DNA from: Bradyrhizobium sp. SK17
GTDB taxonomy: Bacteria > Pseudomonadota > Alphaproteobacteria > Rhizobiales > Xanthobacteraceae
Reading direction: 5' to 3'
Length of the DNA: 64,000 bases
NCBI RefSeq assembly: GCF_002831585.1
Contig: NZ_CP025113.1
Coordinates: forward strand, 3,921,001-3,985,000
The notes under the pieces: generated by a model
What the model was told of the DNA's origin: nothing
The model's input: the letters and a program-made list of their open reading frames with translations, nothing else
Database searches by the model: none
In this document: piece after piece, positions 16,846-24,557 of the stretch
How positions within the stretch are numbered: the stretch's first letter is position 1
How the letters are laid out: the number at the start of each line of letters is the position of its first letter
Program-made: the position numbers and the translations under genes

Positions 16846-17718
16846 ATGGATCTGGTTCTCCAACTGCTGTTCACCGGAATCGGCATCGGCGCGGTCTACG
16901 CGCTGGTCGCGCTCGGTTTCGTGCTGATCTTCCGCGCCACCAATGTGGTGAACTTCGCGCAAGGCGAATTCTCGATGGTCGCCGCCTATCTGATGGTGGT
17001 CTGCGTCGAGCTCGGCCTGCCTTACTGGCTGTCGTTCGTGATCGCGCTCGCCGGCATGGCGCTGCTCGGCGTCATCTTCAATCTCGGCGTCTACTATCCG
17101 CTGCGCCACCGCACCTATCTGCCTGTCATCATCGCCACCATCGGCGCCTCGATCCTGCTGTCGAATTCGGTGCTCGCGATCTACGGCCCGCAGCCGCAGG
17201 TGTTGCAGGGCTGGTTCGATACGCCCGGCATCCAGCTCGGCCCGGTCTATCTCGACAGCCAGTATCTCTTGATCATCGGCGTCACGATCCTGCTGGTGCT
17301 GTTCAATTTCTGGTTCTTCGAGAAGACGCTGCTCGGCAAGAAGCTGCAAGCGACCTCGCAGGACAAGGAGATGGCCTCGCTGCTCGGCATCTCCGTCTCC
17401 ACCATGATCATGATCACCTTCATCTACTCGGCCGTGCTCGGCGGTCTCGCCGGCATCCTGGTGGCGCCGGTGCTGTTCGTCTCGATCCAGATGGGCTCGA
17501 CGATCGCGCTGAAGGCGTTCGCCGCCACCATCATCGGCGGCTTCGGCGACGTGGCCGGCGCGATCGTCGGCGGCCTCGCGCTCGGTGTCATCGAAACCTT
17601 CGGCGCCGCCTATATTTCCGTGCCGTACAAGGACGGCTTCGCCTTCCTGGTGCTGATCGCCTTCCTGGTATTCCGGCCGCAGGGCATCTTCGGCGAACGC
17701 GTCGCGGAGAAAGCATGA
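16846..17718 (+). CDS. ABC transporter permease, LivH type
   Basis: Membrane permease of 290 residues with about eight hydrophobic helices. The family start GIGAVYALVALGFVLIFRAT and the motif NFAQGEFSMVAAY are clear, as is GGFGDVAGAIVGG near residue 230. The ATG at 16846 was chosen because LivH proteins begin MDLxxQ. The stop overlaps the start of the next gene in an ATGA arrangement at 17715-17718. Confidence 0.93.
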   Translation: MDLVLQLLFTGIGIGAVYALVALGFVLIFRATNVVNFAQGEFSMVAAYLMVVCVELGLPYWLSFVIALAGMALLGVIFNLGVYYPLRHRTYLPVIIATIGASILLSNSVLAIYGPQPQVLQGWFDTPGIQLGPVYLDSQYLLIIGVTILLVLFNFWFFEKTLLGKKLQATSQDKEMASLLGISVSTMIMITFIYSAVLGGLAGILVAPVLFVSIQMGSTIALKAFAATIIGGFGDVAGAIVGGLALGVIETFGAAYISVPYKDGFAFLVLIAFLVFRPQGIFGERVAEKA

Positions 17719-19487
17719 GCGCCAGCGACAACATGATCCCGGCGCCCGCCGTGCGCACGAAACCGCTGATCATCCGTCATCTGCCGTATTTCATCGCCGC
17801 CGCGGTGCTGGTAGCGCTCGCCGCCGGCATGCAATTCGACGGCTACATCCTCAACATCCTGCTCCAGGCCACGACGTTTTCGATCGCGGTGTTCGGGCTT
17901 TCGGTCGTGCTCGGCCTGTGCGGTCAGATCAACCTGGCGCAGGCGGCGTTCTTCGGCTTCGGCGCCTATGCCGTCGGCCTCGGGACTGCCGACCTGCATC
18001 TGAACTTCTGGCTCTGCCTGGTTGGCGCCTGCGCGATCACGCTGGTGGCCGGCGCATTCCTCGGCATGTCGACCTTGCGGCTCGGCGGGCATTACCTTGC
18101 GATGGTGACGATCTCGTTCCAGCAGATCGTGACACTGGTCATGATCAACGCGGTCGGCGTGACCCACGGACCGGACGGCGTCGCCAACATTCGCCGGCCC
18201 GAGCTGTTCCAATCGTCGCAGAGCTATCTCGCCTTCTGTGTCGCGATGCTCGCGATCGTCGGCTACCTGGTCTGGCATCTGCCCGACACCAAGCTCGGCC
18301 GTGCGATGCGCGCGGTGCGCGACAACGAGCTTGCGGCCGGCGTCAACGGCATCGACGTGTTCCGCACCAAGGTCTCCGCCTTTGCGGTGTGCGCGGTGCT
18401 CGGTGGCCTCGCGGGCGGCCTGTTCGCCGGCGGCTTCGCTTATGTCAGTCCTGACCAGTTCTCGTTCGCGGAATCGATCCAGTTCCTGACCATGTCGCTG
18501 CTCGGTGGCGTGGCCTCGCCGATCGGCTCGGTGATCGGCACCGGCCTGCTGATCCTGATCCCGGAATGGCTGCGCTTCCTGAAGAGCGTGCCCGGCCTCT
18601 ATCTTGCGATCTACGGCCTGTCGGTGATCCTGATCATCCGCTTCATGCCGGATGGCATCTGGGGCTTCGTATCTGACGCCTTCACGCGCTGGCGTGCACA
18701 CACCGGGGCGCCGCCCGTTGCCGGAGCGCTCCTGCTCAAGCCCGCGACCACTGGCGGCGACATCGTGCTCGAGGTCACCGGGCTCTCGAAGCATTTCGGC
18801 GGCCTCAAGGCGGTCGACGGCGTCGACATCGCGGTGAAGCGCGGCAGCGTGCACGCGCTGATCGGACCCAACGGCTCCGGCAAGACCACGACGCTCAACG
18901 TGCTGTCCGGCCTCTACAAGGCGACATCGGGCAGGATCGTGCTTGACGGCACCGACATCACCAACATGGCGCCGCATCAGCGCACCGCCGCGGGTCTTGG
19001 ACGTACCTTCCAGAACATCCGTTTGTTCCGCTCGATGACGGCGCTGGAAAACGTCGAGATCGGCGCCGAGCGTCCCGGCAACACCATGATCGGGAAGGGC
19101 GACGACGCGCTGACCGAACGCGCGATGGAGGCGCTGACCTTCGTCGGCCTCGGCAACCGCGCCAACCAATTGATCTCGAGCTTCTCCTACGGCCATCAGC
19201 GCCTGATCGAGATCGCGCGGGCGCTGGCCTCGAACCCGACCTTGCTGCTGCTCGATGAGCCGGCCGCCGGCCTCAACTCGACCGAGAAGCTCGAACTGCA
19301 TGAGCTGCTGAAGCGCATCGCCGCACAGGGCCTCACCATCCTGATCATCGATCACGATATGACGCTGGTCTCCGAAGCCGCCCAACACATCACCGTGCTG
19401 AACTTCGGGCGCCGCATCGCGGACGGCGAATCGATGGCGGTGCTGCGCCATCCCGACGTCGTCTCCGCCTATCTCGGGAGCGAATGA
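17715..19487 (+). CDS. Fused ABC permease-ATPase (LivM-LivG fusion)
   Basis: One 590-residue polypeptide containing a LivM-type permease (residues ~1-320, helices from YFIAAAVLVALAAG and motif CGQINLAQAAFFGFGAYAVG) joined by a short linker (GAPPVAGALLLKPATTGG) to a LivG-type ATPase (residues ~350-590) with Walker A GPNGSGKTT, signature region SYGHQRLIEIARAL and Walker B LLLLDEPAAGLNS. No internal stop or frameshift is present. Such fusions occur in this family and replace two genes. It is coupled to livH upstream and to livF downstream by 4-base overlaps. Confidence 0.93.
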   Translation: MSASDNMIPAPAVRTKPLIIRHLPYFIAAAVLVALAAGMQFDGYILNILLQATTFSIAVFGLSVVLGLCGQINLAQAAFFGFGAYAVGLGTADLHLNFWLCLVGACAITLVAGAFLGMSTLRLGGHYLAMVTISFQQIVTLVMINAVGVTHGPDGVANIRRPELFQSSQSYLAFCVAMLAIVGYLVWHLPDTKLGRAMRAVRDNELAAGVNGIDVFRTKVSAFAVCAVLGGLAGGLFAGGFAYVSPDQFSFAESIQFLTMSLLGGVASPIGSVIGTGLLILIPEWLRFLKSVPGLYLAIYGLSVILIIRFMPDGIWGFVSDAFTRWRAHTGAPPVAGALLLKPATTGGDIVLEVTGLSKHFGGLKAVDGVDIAVKRGSVHALIGPNGSGKTTTLNVLSGLYKATSGRIVLDGTDITNMAPHQRTAAGLGRTFQNIRLFRSMTALENVEIGAERPGNTMIGKGDDALTERAMEALTFVGLGNRANQLISSFSYGHQRLIEIARALASNPTLLLLDEPAAGLNSTEKLELHELLKRIAAQGLTILIIDHDMTLVSEAAQHITVLNFGRRIADGESMAVLRHPDVVSAYLGSE

Positions 19488-20215
19488 TGCCGCTGCTCGA
19501 AATCCGCAATCTGGTGGTCCGCTACGGCGAGATCGAGGCGCTGCGCGGCGTCACCATCGCCGTGGAGCAGGGGCAGGTGGTCACGCTGCTCGGCGCCAAC
19601 GGCGCCGGCAAGTCGACCACGCTGCGCGCCATCTCCGGCCTCGCCAAGCCGGCCTCCGGCGACATCCTGTTCGACGGTCATTCGATCGCAGGCCTCGGGC
19701 CGGAAGCGATCGTCAGGCTCGGCATCTCGCATGTGCCGGAAGGCCGCCGCGTTTTCCCGGGCCTCACGGTGAAAGAGAACATCATGCTCGGTGCGTCGAA
19801 CCGCAAGGTCTCGGCGTCGCAGATCTCGCGCGAGGCCGACGCGATGTTCGATTTGTTTCCGGACATTCGCGCCTTCTCCAATGCGCTCGGCTGGACGCTG
19901 TCCGGCGGCCAGTTGCAGATGGTTGCGGTCGCGCGCGGCCTGATGGCCAAGCCGCGGCTGCTGTTGCTCGACGAGCCGTCGCTCGGGCTCGCGCCCGTCA
20001 TCGTGCAGGCGGTGTTCCGCATCATTTCGCAGATCAGGCAGGACACCACGGTCTTGCTCGTCGAGCAAAATGCGCGCATGGGACTTTCGGTCGCCGATCA
20101 CGGCTTCGTCCTGGAAACAGGGCGGATCGTGCTGGGCGGCAAGCCCGACGAATTGTGGGGCAACGAAGCCATCGCCGCCGCTTATCTCGGCGGCCACGCC
20201 AAGACCCACGCCTGA
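19484..20215 (+). CDS. ABC transporter ATP-binding protein, LivF type
   Basis: Second ATPase of this importer, 243 residues, with Walker A GANGAGKST, signature LSGGQLQMVAVARGL and Walker B LLLLDEPSLGLAP. Its start overlaps the stop of the fusion gene by four bases. With the receptor, LivH and the LivM-LivG fusion it makes a complete importer. The next gene, a dehydrogenase, follows after 36 bases. Confidence 0.93.
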   Translation: MMPLLEIRNLVVRYGEIEALRGVTIAVEQGQVVTLLGANGAGKSTTLRAISGLAKPASGDILFDGHSIAGLGPEAIVRLGISHVPEGRRVFPGLTVKENIMLGASNRKVSASQISREADAMFDLFPDIRAFSNALGWTLSGGQLQMVAVARGLMAKPRLLLLDEPSLGLAPVIVQAVFRIISQIRQDTTVLLVEQNARMGLSVADHGFVLETGRIVLGGKPDELWGNEAIAAAYLGGHAKTHA

Positions 20216-20251
20216 CAACGCACTGTGTTTTATCGAGCGAGCTAGTATTTC

Positions 20252-21337
20252 ATGGTCACCATCAAGGTCGATAACCTCATCAACTTCGTGTCCGAGGTGT
20301 TTTCGCATTCGGAGTCCTCCGCCGAAGAAGCGAAGCGCATCGCGACCTACCTGACGACGGCGAACCTCACCGGGCACGACAGCCATGGCGTGATCCGCGT
20401 GCCTGTTTACGTCAGGTGGAAGAAGATGGGCTCGATCGTGCCGAACCAGACCCCCGAGGTGGTGGTCGATACGCCGTCGCTCGCGGTGGTCGACGGCAAG
20501 TTCGGCTATGGCCAGACCGTGACGCCGGTTGCGGTCAGGCTCGGCATCGAGAAGTGCAAGAAGGCGGGGCTCGCCGCGGTCGCGCTGCGCAACTCCGGCC
20601 ATCTCGGCCGTGTCGGCGACTGGGCCGAAATGGCCGCCGCCGAAGGCCTTGTTTCAATTCATTTCGTGACCGCTGCGGGATCGCTGCTGGTCGCGCCCTA
20701 TGGCGGCGTCGAGAAGCGGCTGTCGACCGCGCCCTATTGCGTCGGCATTCCGCGCCAGGGCCAGGATCCGATCGTGCTCGATTTCGCGACCTCGGTCGTC
20801 GCCGAGGGCAAGTGCCTGGTGGCAAGCCGCGGCGGCAAGAAGCTGCCGCACGGCGCGCTCGTCGATGCCGACGGCACGCTGAGCGAGGACCCGCACGTGC
20901 TGTATGGCCCGTACACGCCCGATGGGCCGCGCGACCATACCAAGGGTACGGGCGCGATCCGCGCTTTCGGCGATCACAAGGGCTCGGGGCTTGCCTTCAT
21001 CTGCGAACTGCTCGGCGGCGCGCTCACCGGTACCGGCGCGACGTCGTCGGACCGCCGCTTCGCCAACGGCATGATGGCGTTCTACATCGACCCCAAGGTG
21101 ATCGACACCAGCAATTTCTTCGATGGCGAAATCACCCGCTACACCGATTTCATCCGCGCCACCAAACCGATCGCGGGCACGGAGTCCGTACTGGTTCCGG
21201 GTGATCCCGAGCGCAAGACCCGCGCCGAGCGCACCAGGAATGGCATCCCCTTGCCTGACGACACCTGGGCGGCGATAGTGAATACCGCGCGCGAAGTCGG
21301 CGTCAGCGAAGTCTCGATCCAGCGGGCGACCAGCTGA
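20252..21337 (+). CDS. Type-2 malate/L-lactate dehydrogenase family oxidoreductase
   Basis: NAD(P)-dependent oxidoreductase of the Ldh_2 family (not Rossmann-fold), 361 residues. Family marks are NLTGHDSHGVIRVP near residue 40, VALRNSGHLGRVGDWAEMAA near 110 and FGDHKGSGLAFICELLGG near 235. Known members act on malate, ureidoglycolate, sulfolactate, diketogulonate and related 2-hydroxy acids. Next to an aldolase and a UxaA-type dehydratase it may reduce or oxidise a C3 or sugar-acid intermediate; the substrate cannot be set from sequence. Confidence 0.88.
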   Translation: MVTIKVDNLINFVSEVFSHSESSAEEAKRIATYLTTANLTGHDSHGVIRVPVYVRWKKMGSIVPNQTPEVVVDTPSLAVVDGKFGYGQTVTPVAVRLGIEKCKKAGLAAVALRNSGHLGRVGDWAEMAAAEGLVSIHFVTAAGSLLVAPYGGVEKRLSTAPYCVGIPRQGQDPIVLDFATSVVAEGKCLVASRGGKKLPHGALVDADGTLSEDPHVLYGPYTPDGPRDHTKGTGAIRAFGDHKGSGLAFICELLGGALTGTGATSSDRRFANGMMAFYIDPKVIDTSNFFDGEITRYTDFIRATKPIAGTESVLVPGDPERKTRAERTRNGIPLPDDTWAAIVNTAREVGVSEVSIQRATS

Positions 21338-21381
21338 GGTCCCCCAAGAAGCACGCAAGAACCACAAAGGAAACGTGATCA

Positions 21382-22158
21382 ATGGCAAACAAGGTCAAGC
21401 AAATCTGGGCATCGGGCAAGGCGGTGGTGAACGCATGGCTCGCGATCCCCTCGGGCTTCTCGGCCGAAGTGATCGCGCAATGCGGCTTCGACAGCGTCAC
21501 CGTCGACATGCAGCACGGCGTGCAGGACTATCAGTCGATGGTGCAATGCTTCCAGGCGATGCATGCGCACCCGGTCACCCCGATGGTCCGCGTGCCGTGG
21601 AATGAGCCGGGCATCATCGGCAAGGTGCTGGACGGCGGTGCCTATGGCGTGATCTGCCCGATGGTCAACACGCCGCAGGAAGCCAAGAACCTCGTCTCCT
21701 ACGCGAAATATCCGCCGAAGGGCGTGCGCTCCAACGGCCCGATCCGTGCCGGCATGTACGGCTCGGCCGGCACCTATCAGCAGACCGCGAACGACGAGAT
21801 CGTGCTGCTGCCGATGATGGAGACCAAGACCGCGGTCGAGAACATGGAAGCCATCCTCGATGTCGAAGGCATCGACGGCGTCTATATCGGCCCGTCCGAT
21901 CTCGGCTTCTCCTACGGCCTGGTGCCGAAACTCGATCGCGACGAGCCGGAGATCCTCAAGATCTACGAGAAGATCATCAAGGAATGCGGCAAGCGCGGCC
22001 TCAACCCGGGCATCCACTGCTCCGGCGCCGAGGGCGCGGTGCGCGCGATCAACATGGGCTTCAAGCTCGTGACGCTGTCGAACGAGGTCGGCCTGATGCA
22101 GGTCTACGCCAAGATGCAGGTCAACCAGACCCGCGAGAAGTCCGGCGGCAAGGCGTAA
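21382..22158 (+). CDS. HpcH/HpaI-family class II aldolase
   Basis: Metal-dependent aldolase of 258 residues. The active-site segment VTVDMQHGVQDY (with the catalytic histidine), metal ligands in LPMMETKTAVENM and in VYIGPSDLGFSYG, and the lid around RSNGPIRAG match the 2-keto-3-deoxy aldarate / HpaI family. These enzymes release pyruvate from 2-keto-3-deoxy acids. In this operon it would cleave the product of the dehydratase. It could also serve the hpa pathway, which lacks its own HpaI, but it belongs to the sugar-acid block by position. Confidence 0.88.
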   Translation: MANKVKQIWASGKAVVNAWLAIPSGFSAEVIAQCGFDSVTVDMQHGVQDYQSMVQCFQAMHAHPVTPMVRVPWNEPGIIGKVLDGGAYGVICPMVNTPQEAKNLVSYAKYPPKGVRSNGPIRAGMYGSAGTYQQTANDEIVLLPMMETKTAVENMEAILDVEGIDGVYIGPSDLGFSYGLVPKLDRDEPEILKIYEKIIKECGKRGLNPGIHCSGAEGAVRAINMGFKLVTLSNEVGLMQVYAKMQVNQTREKSGGKA

Positions 22159-22162
22159 GGAC

Positions 22163-22243
22163 GCGAATAGCGAGTAGTGAGTGGCGAATAGAGATTGGCG
22201 GTTCGCGTAGCGCGCTGTTCGCTACTCGCCATTCGCTATTCGC
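22163..22243. repeat. Inverted repeat in the leader of the dehydratase gene
   Basis: Left arm GCGAATAGCGAGTAGTGAGT and right arm around GCTACTCGCCATTCGCTATT are imperfect reverse complements separated by a short loop. The element fills the gap between the aldolase and dehydratase genes and ends just before the ribosome-binding site AAAAGGAG. It may be a dispersed repeat; a role as a leader hairpin is possible. Confidence 0.75.
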
Positions 22244-22262
22244 CTCCAAAAGGAGAAACTCC

Positions 22263-23786
22263 ATGGCCCCGGCACAAGTGATCCGTCTGCACGCCGACGA
22301 CAGCGTCCTGATCGCCCGTGCGAGCCTGCCGCCGGGGCTTGAGGTGGCTGATGGCGTCACCACGGTCGACCGCATTCCGGCCGGCCACAAGGTTGCGATC
22401 AAGCCGATCGCGCAGGGCGAACCCATCCGGCGTTACGGTCAGATCATCGGCTTTGCGACGCAGCCGATCGCACCGGGCCAGCATGTGCACACGCAAAACT
22501 GCGGCATGGGCGATTTCGCCAAGGACTACGCCTATGGCGTCGACGTCAAGCCGGTGCCGAATTTCGATCTGCCGGCGACCTTCGAGGGCATCCGCCGCGC
22601 CGACGGCCGCGTCGCGACGCGCAACTATATCGGCATCCTCACCTCGGTGAATTGCAGCGCCCATGTCGCCGGGATCGTCGCCGACATGTTCAAGAAGAAT
22701 CCGTTCACCGGCGACAATCCGCTGGCCGACTTCCCGAATGTCGATGGCGTCGTCGCGCTGACCCACAAGACCGGCTGCGGCATGACCCAGGACGAGCCGC
22801 TGGCGCTGCTTCGCCGCACGCTCGGTGGCTACGCCCGTCACGTCAATTTCTCCAATGTGATCGTGCTCGGCCTCGGTTGCGAGGTGAACCAGATCGGCGG
22901 CCTGATGGCCGAGCAGAAGCTCGCCGGCCGTCTGCGCGCGATGGACATCCAGGAGGTCGGCGGCACCCGCAAGACCGTGGAAGCCGGTGTGGCCTTCGTG
23001 AAGGAAGCACTCACTGATGCCAACAAGGTCCAGCGCGAGGCGGTGCCGGCGAGCGAGCTCACCGTGGCGCTGCAATGCGGCGGCTCGGATGGTTACTCCG
23101 GCGTGTCGGCCAATCCGGCGCTGGGCGCGGCGAGCGATCTCTTGGTGCGTCATGGCGGCACCGTGATCCTCTCGGAGACGCCGGAAACCTATGGTGCCGA
23201 GCATCTGTTGACGCGTCGCGCCGTCAGCCGCGAAGTCGGCGAGAAGCTGGTCGGCCTGATGCGCTGGTGGGAGGAATACACCCAGCGCGAGGGCGCCGAG
23301 ATGAACGCCAATCCGAGCCCGGGCAACAAGGCCGGCGGTCTCACCACCATTCTGGAGAAGTCGCTCGGCGCGATGGCCAAGGCCGGCAGCACCAATCTGG
23401 TCGACGTGCTGCACTATGCTGAGCCCGTCACCAAGAAGGGTTTCGTGTTCATGGACACGCCCGGCTACGACCCGGTCGCAGCGACCGGGCAGGTCGCCGG
23501 CGGTGCCAACCTGGTCTGCTTCACCACCGGCCGCGGCAGCGTGTTCGGCTGCAAGCCTGCGCCCTCGATCAAGCTCGCCACCAACACGCCGATGTACAAG
23601 CGGATGGAAGACGACATGGACGTCAATTGCGGCACCATCCTCGACGGCGAGGAGAGCGTGCAGGAATGCGGCCAGCGCATCTTCGACCTCATCCTCAAGA
23701 CCGCCTCGGGCCAGCCGACCAAGAGCGAGAGCTTCGATTTCGGCGGCGCCGAGTTCGCGCCGTGGGTGCTCGGAGCCACGATGTAG
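22263..23786 (+). CDS. UxaA/GarD-family sugar-acid dehydratase
   Basis: A 507-residue protein with an N-terminal SAF-like domain (residues ~1-95, ending GQHVHTQNCGMGDF) and the large C-terminal UxaA domain (ATRNYIGILTSVNCS, HKTGCGM, GLGCEVNQI, CGGSDGYSGVSANPALG). E. coli relatives are altronate dehydratase UxaA and galactarate dehydratase GarD. The related (R)-sulfolactate lyase SuyAB is split into two genes, so this fused form favours an aldarate or aldonate substrate. An AAAAGGAG ribosome-binding site fixes the ATG at 22263, although the frame extends further upstream. A product of the type 2-keto-3-deoxy acid would suit the preceding aldolase. Confidence 0.88.
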   Translation: MAPAQVIRLHADDSVLIARASLPPGLEVADGVTTVDRIPAGHKVAIKPIAQGEPIRRYGQIIGFATQPIAPGQHVHTQNCGMGDFAKDYAYGVDVKPVPNFDLPATFEGIRRADGRVATRNYIGILTSVNCSAHVAGIVADMFKKNPFTGDNPLADFPNVDGVVALTHKTGCGMTQDEPLALLRRTLGGYARHVNFSNVIVLGLGCEVNQIGGLMAEQKLAGRLRAMDIQEVGGTRKTVEAGVAFVKEALTDANKVQREAVPASELTVALQCGGSDGYSGVSANPALGAASDLLVRHGGTVILSETPETYGAEHLLTRRAVSREVGEKLVGLMRWWEEYTQREGAEMNANPSPGNKAGGLTTILEKSLGAMAKAGSTNLVDVLHYAEPVTKKGFVFMDTPGYDPVAATGQVAGGANLVCFTTGRGSVFGCKPAPSIKLATNTPMYKRMEDDMDVNCGTILDGEESVQECGQRIFDLILKTASGQPTKSESFDFGGAEFAPWVLGATM

Positions 23787-23832
23787 CCACGTCACCAACA
23801 TGACGTGGCATGTTCGACCTGATGGAGGACAC

Positions 23833-24336
23833 ATGCGCGCGCGTCGGTCGGGAATCTTTGGATGCCTCGCATTGCTCGCCGCGCTCAGTCTTGGCGCCGT
23901 ATCGGCTGACGCCGCGACCATCGTGGCGCTTGGCGCGAGCAACACCTACGGCAAGGGCGTGGCGCGCAACCAGGCCTATCCCGCGCAGCTCGAAGCGATC
24001 CTGCGGGCGAAGGGGCTGAATGTCCGTGTCGTGAACGCCGGCATCAATGGCGATACCACGGAAGGCATGCTGCAACGGCTGGACCGGGCGGTTCCGAACG
24101 GGACCAGCGCGGTTATTCTCCAGCCGGGCGGCAATGACCGGCGCAAGGGCAGCCCGGACCGGACCGCGGATATTCAAAGCCGACTCAGTGCCCGTGGCAT
24201 CAAGGTGATCATGCTCTCGAACGGGATGCTGGGCGGACTTCCGCATCAGCCCGATGGTGTACACTTGACTCCCGAGGGCTATCACATGCTCGCCGAGCAG
24301 CTTGCTTCGCAGGTCTCGGGCGCGATCGGACGTTAG
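23833..24336 (+). CDS. Small secreted SGNH/GDSL-type hydrolase
   Basis: About 167 residues with an N-terminal signal peptide (RRSGIFGCLALLAALSLGAV, likely cleavage after SADA). Block I reads ALGASNTYGKG, so the usual GDSL is GASN, but the serine nucleophile is kept. Block III is QPGGNDRRKG, and block V is PDGVHLTPEGY with the catalytic Asp and His. It is an exported esterase/lipase-like hydrolase of unknown substrate. The ribosome-binding site GGAGG sits 7 bases before the ATG. It lies 46 bases after the dehydratase and may be read from the same transcript, though the function seems unrelated. Confidence 0.85.
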   Translation: MRARRSGIFGCLALLAALSLGAVSADAATIVALGASNTYGKGVARNQAYPAQLEAILRAKGLNVRVVNAGINGDTTEGMLQRLDRAVPNGTSAVILQPGGNDRRKGSPDRTADIQSRLSARGIKVIMLSNGMLGGLPHQPDGVHLTPEGYHMLAEQLASQVSGAIGR

Positions 24337-24340
24337 TCCC

Positions 24341-24458
24341 GTAGCCCGGCTGGAGCGCAGCGAAATCCGGCACTCTTGCCGCGGAGACTATCCCCGGATT
24401 GCGCGGAGCCTGTCATCGGGCGCGCGTTCGCGCGACCCGTTGGCTCCATCCGGGCTAC
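24341..24458. repeat. Palindromic intergenic repeat (GTAGCCCGG family)
   Basis: Outer arms GTAGCCCGGCTGGAGC and GGCTCCATCCGGGCTAC with internal partial symmetry. This repeat type is frequent in Bradyrhizobiaceae intergenic regions. It separates the SGNH gene from the transglutaminase operon and may serve as a transcription barrier. Confidence 0.8.
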
Positions 24459-24557
24459 GGCCCCGCTCGCCGCTTGGGCACTCCGTGCCCGTTGTTAGTG
24501 CTTGATGTCGACCGGAACCAGTGTTCTGCTCAAAAAAGCTGCTGGAGTCCTCGGTCC

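Noticed and set aside
17610..19451. 613-residue open frame antisense to the LivM-LivG fusion
   Set aside because: The plus-strand fusion has both Walker motifs and permease helices; the antisense frame is charged low-complexity sequence.
24399..24557. Upstream extension of the DUF2126 gene
   Set aside because: The frame runs through a palindromic repeat; family similarity starts at the GTG at 24558.
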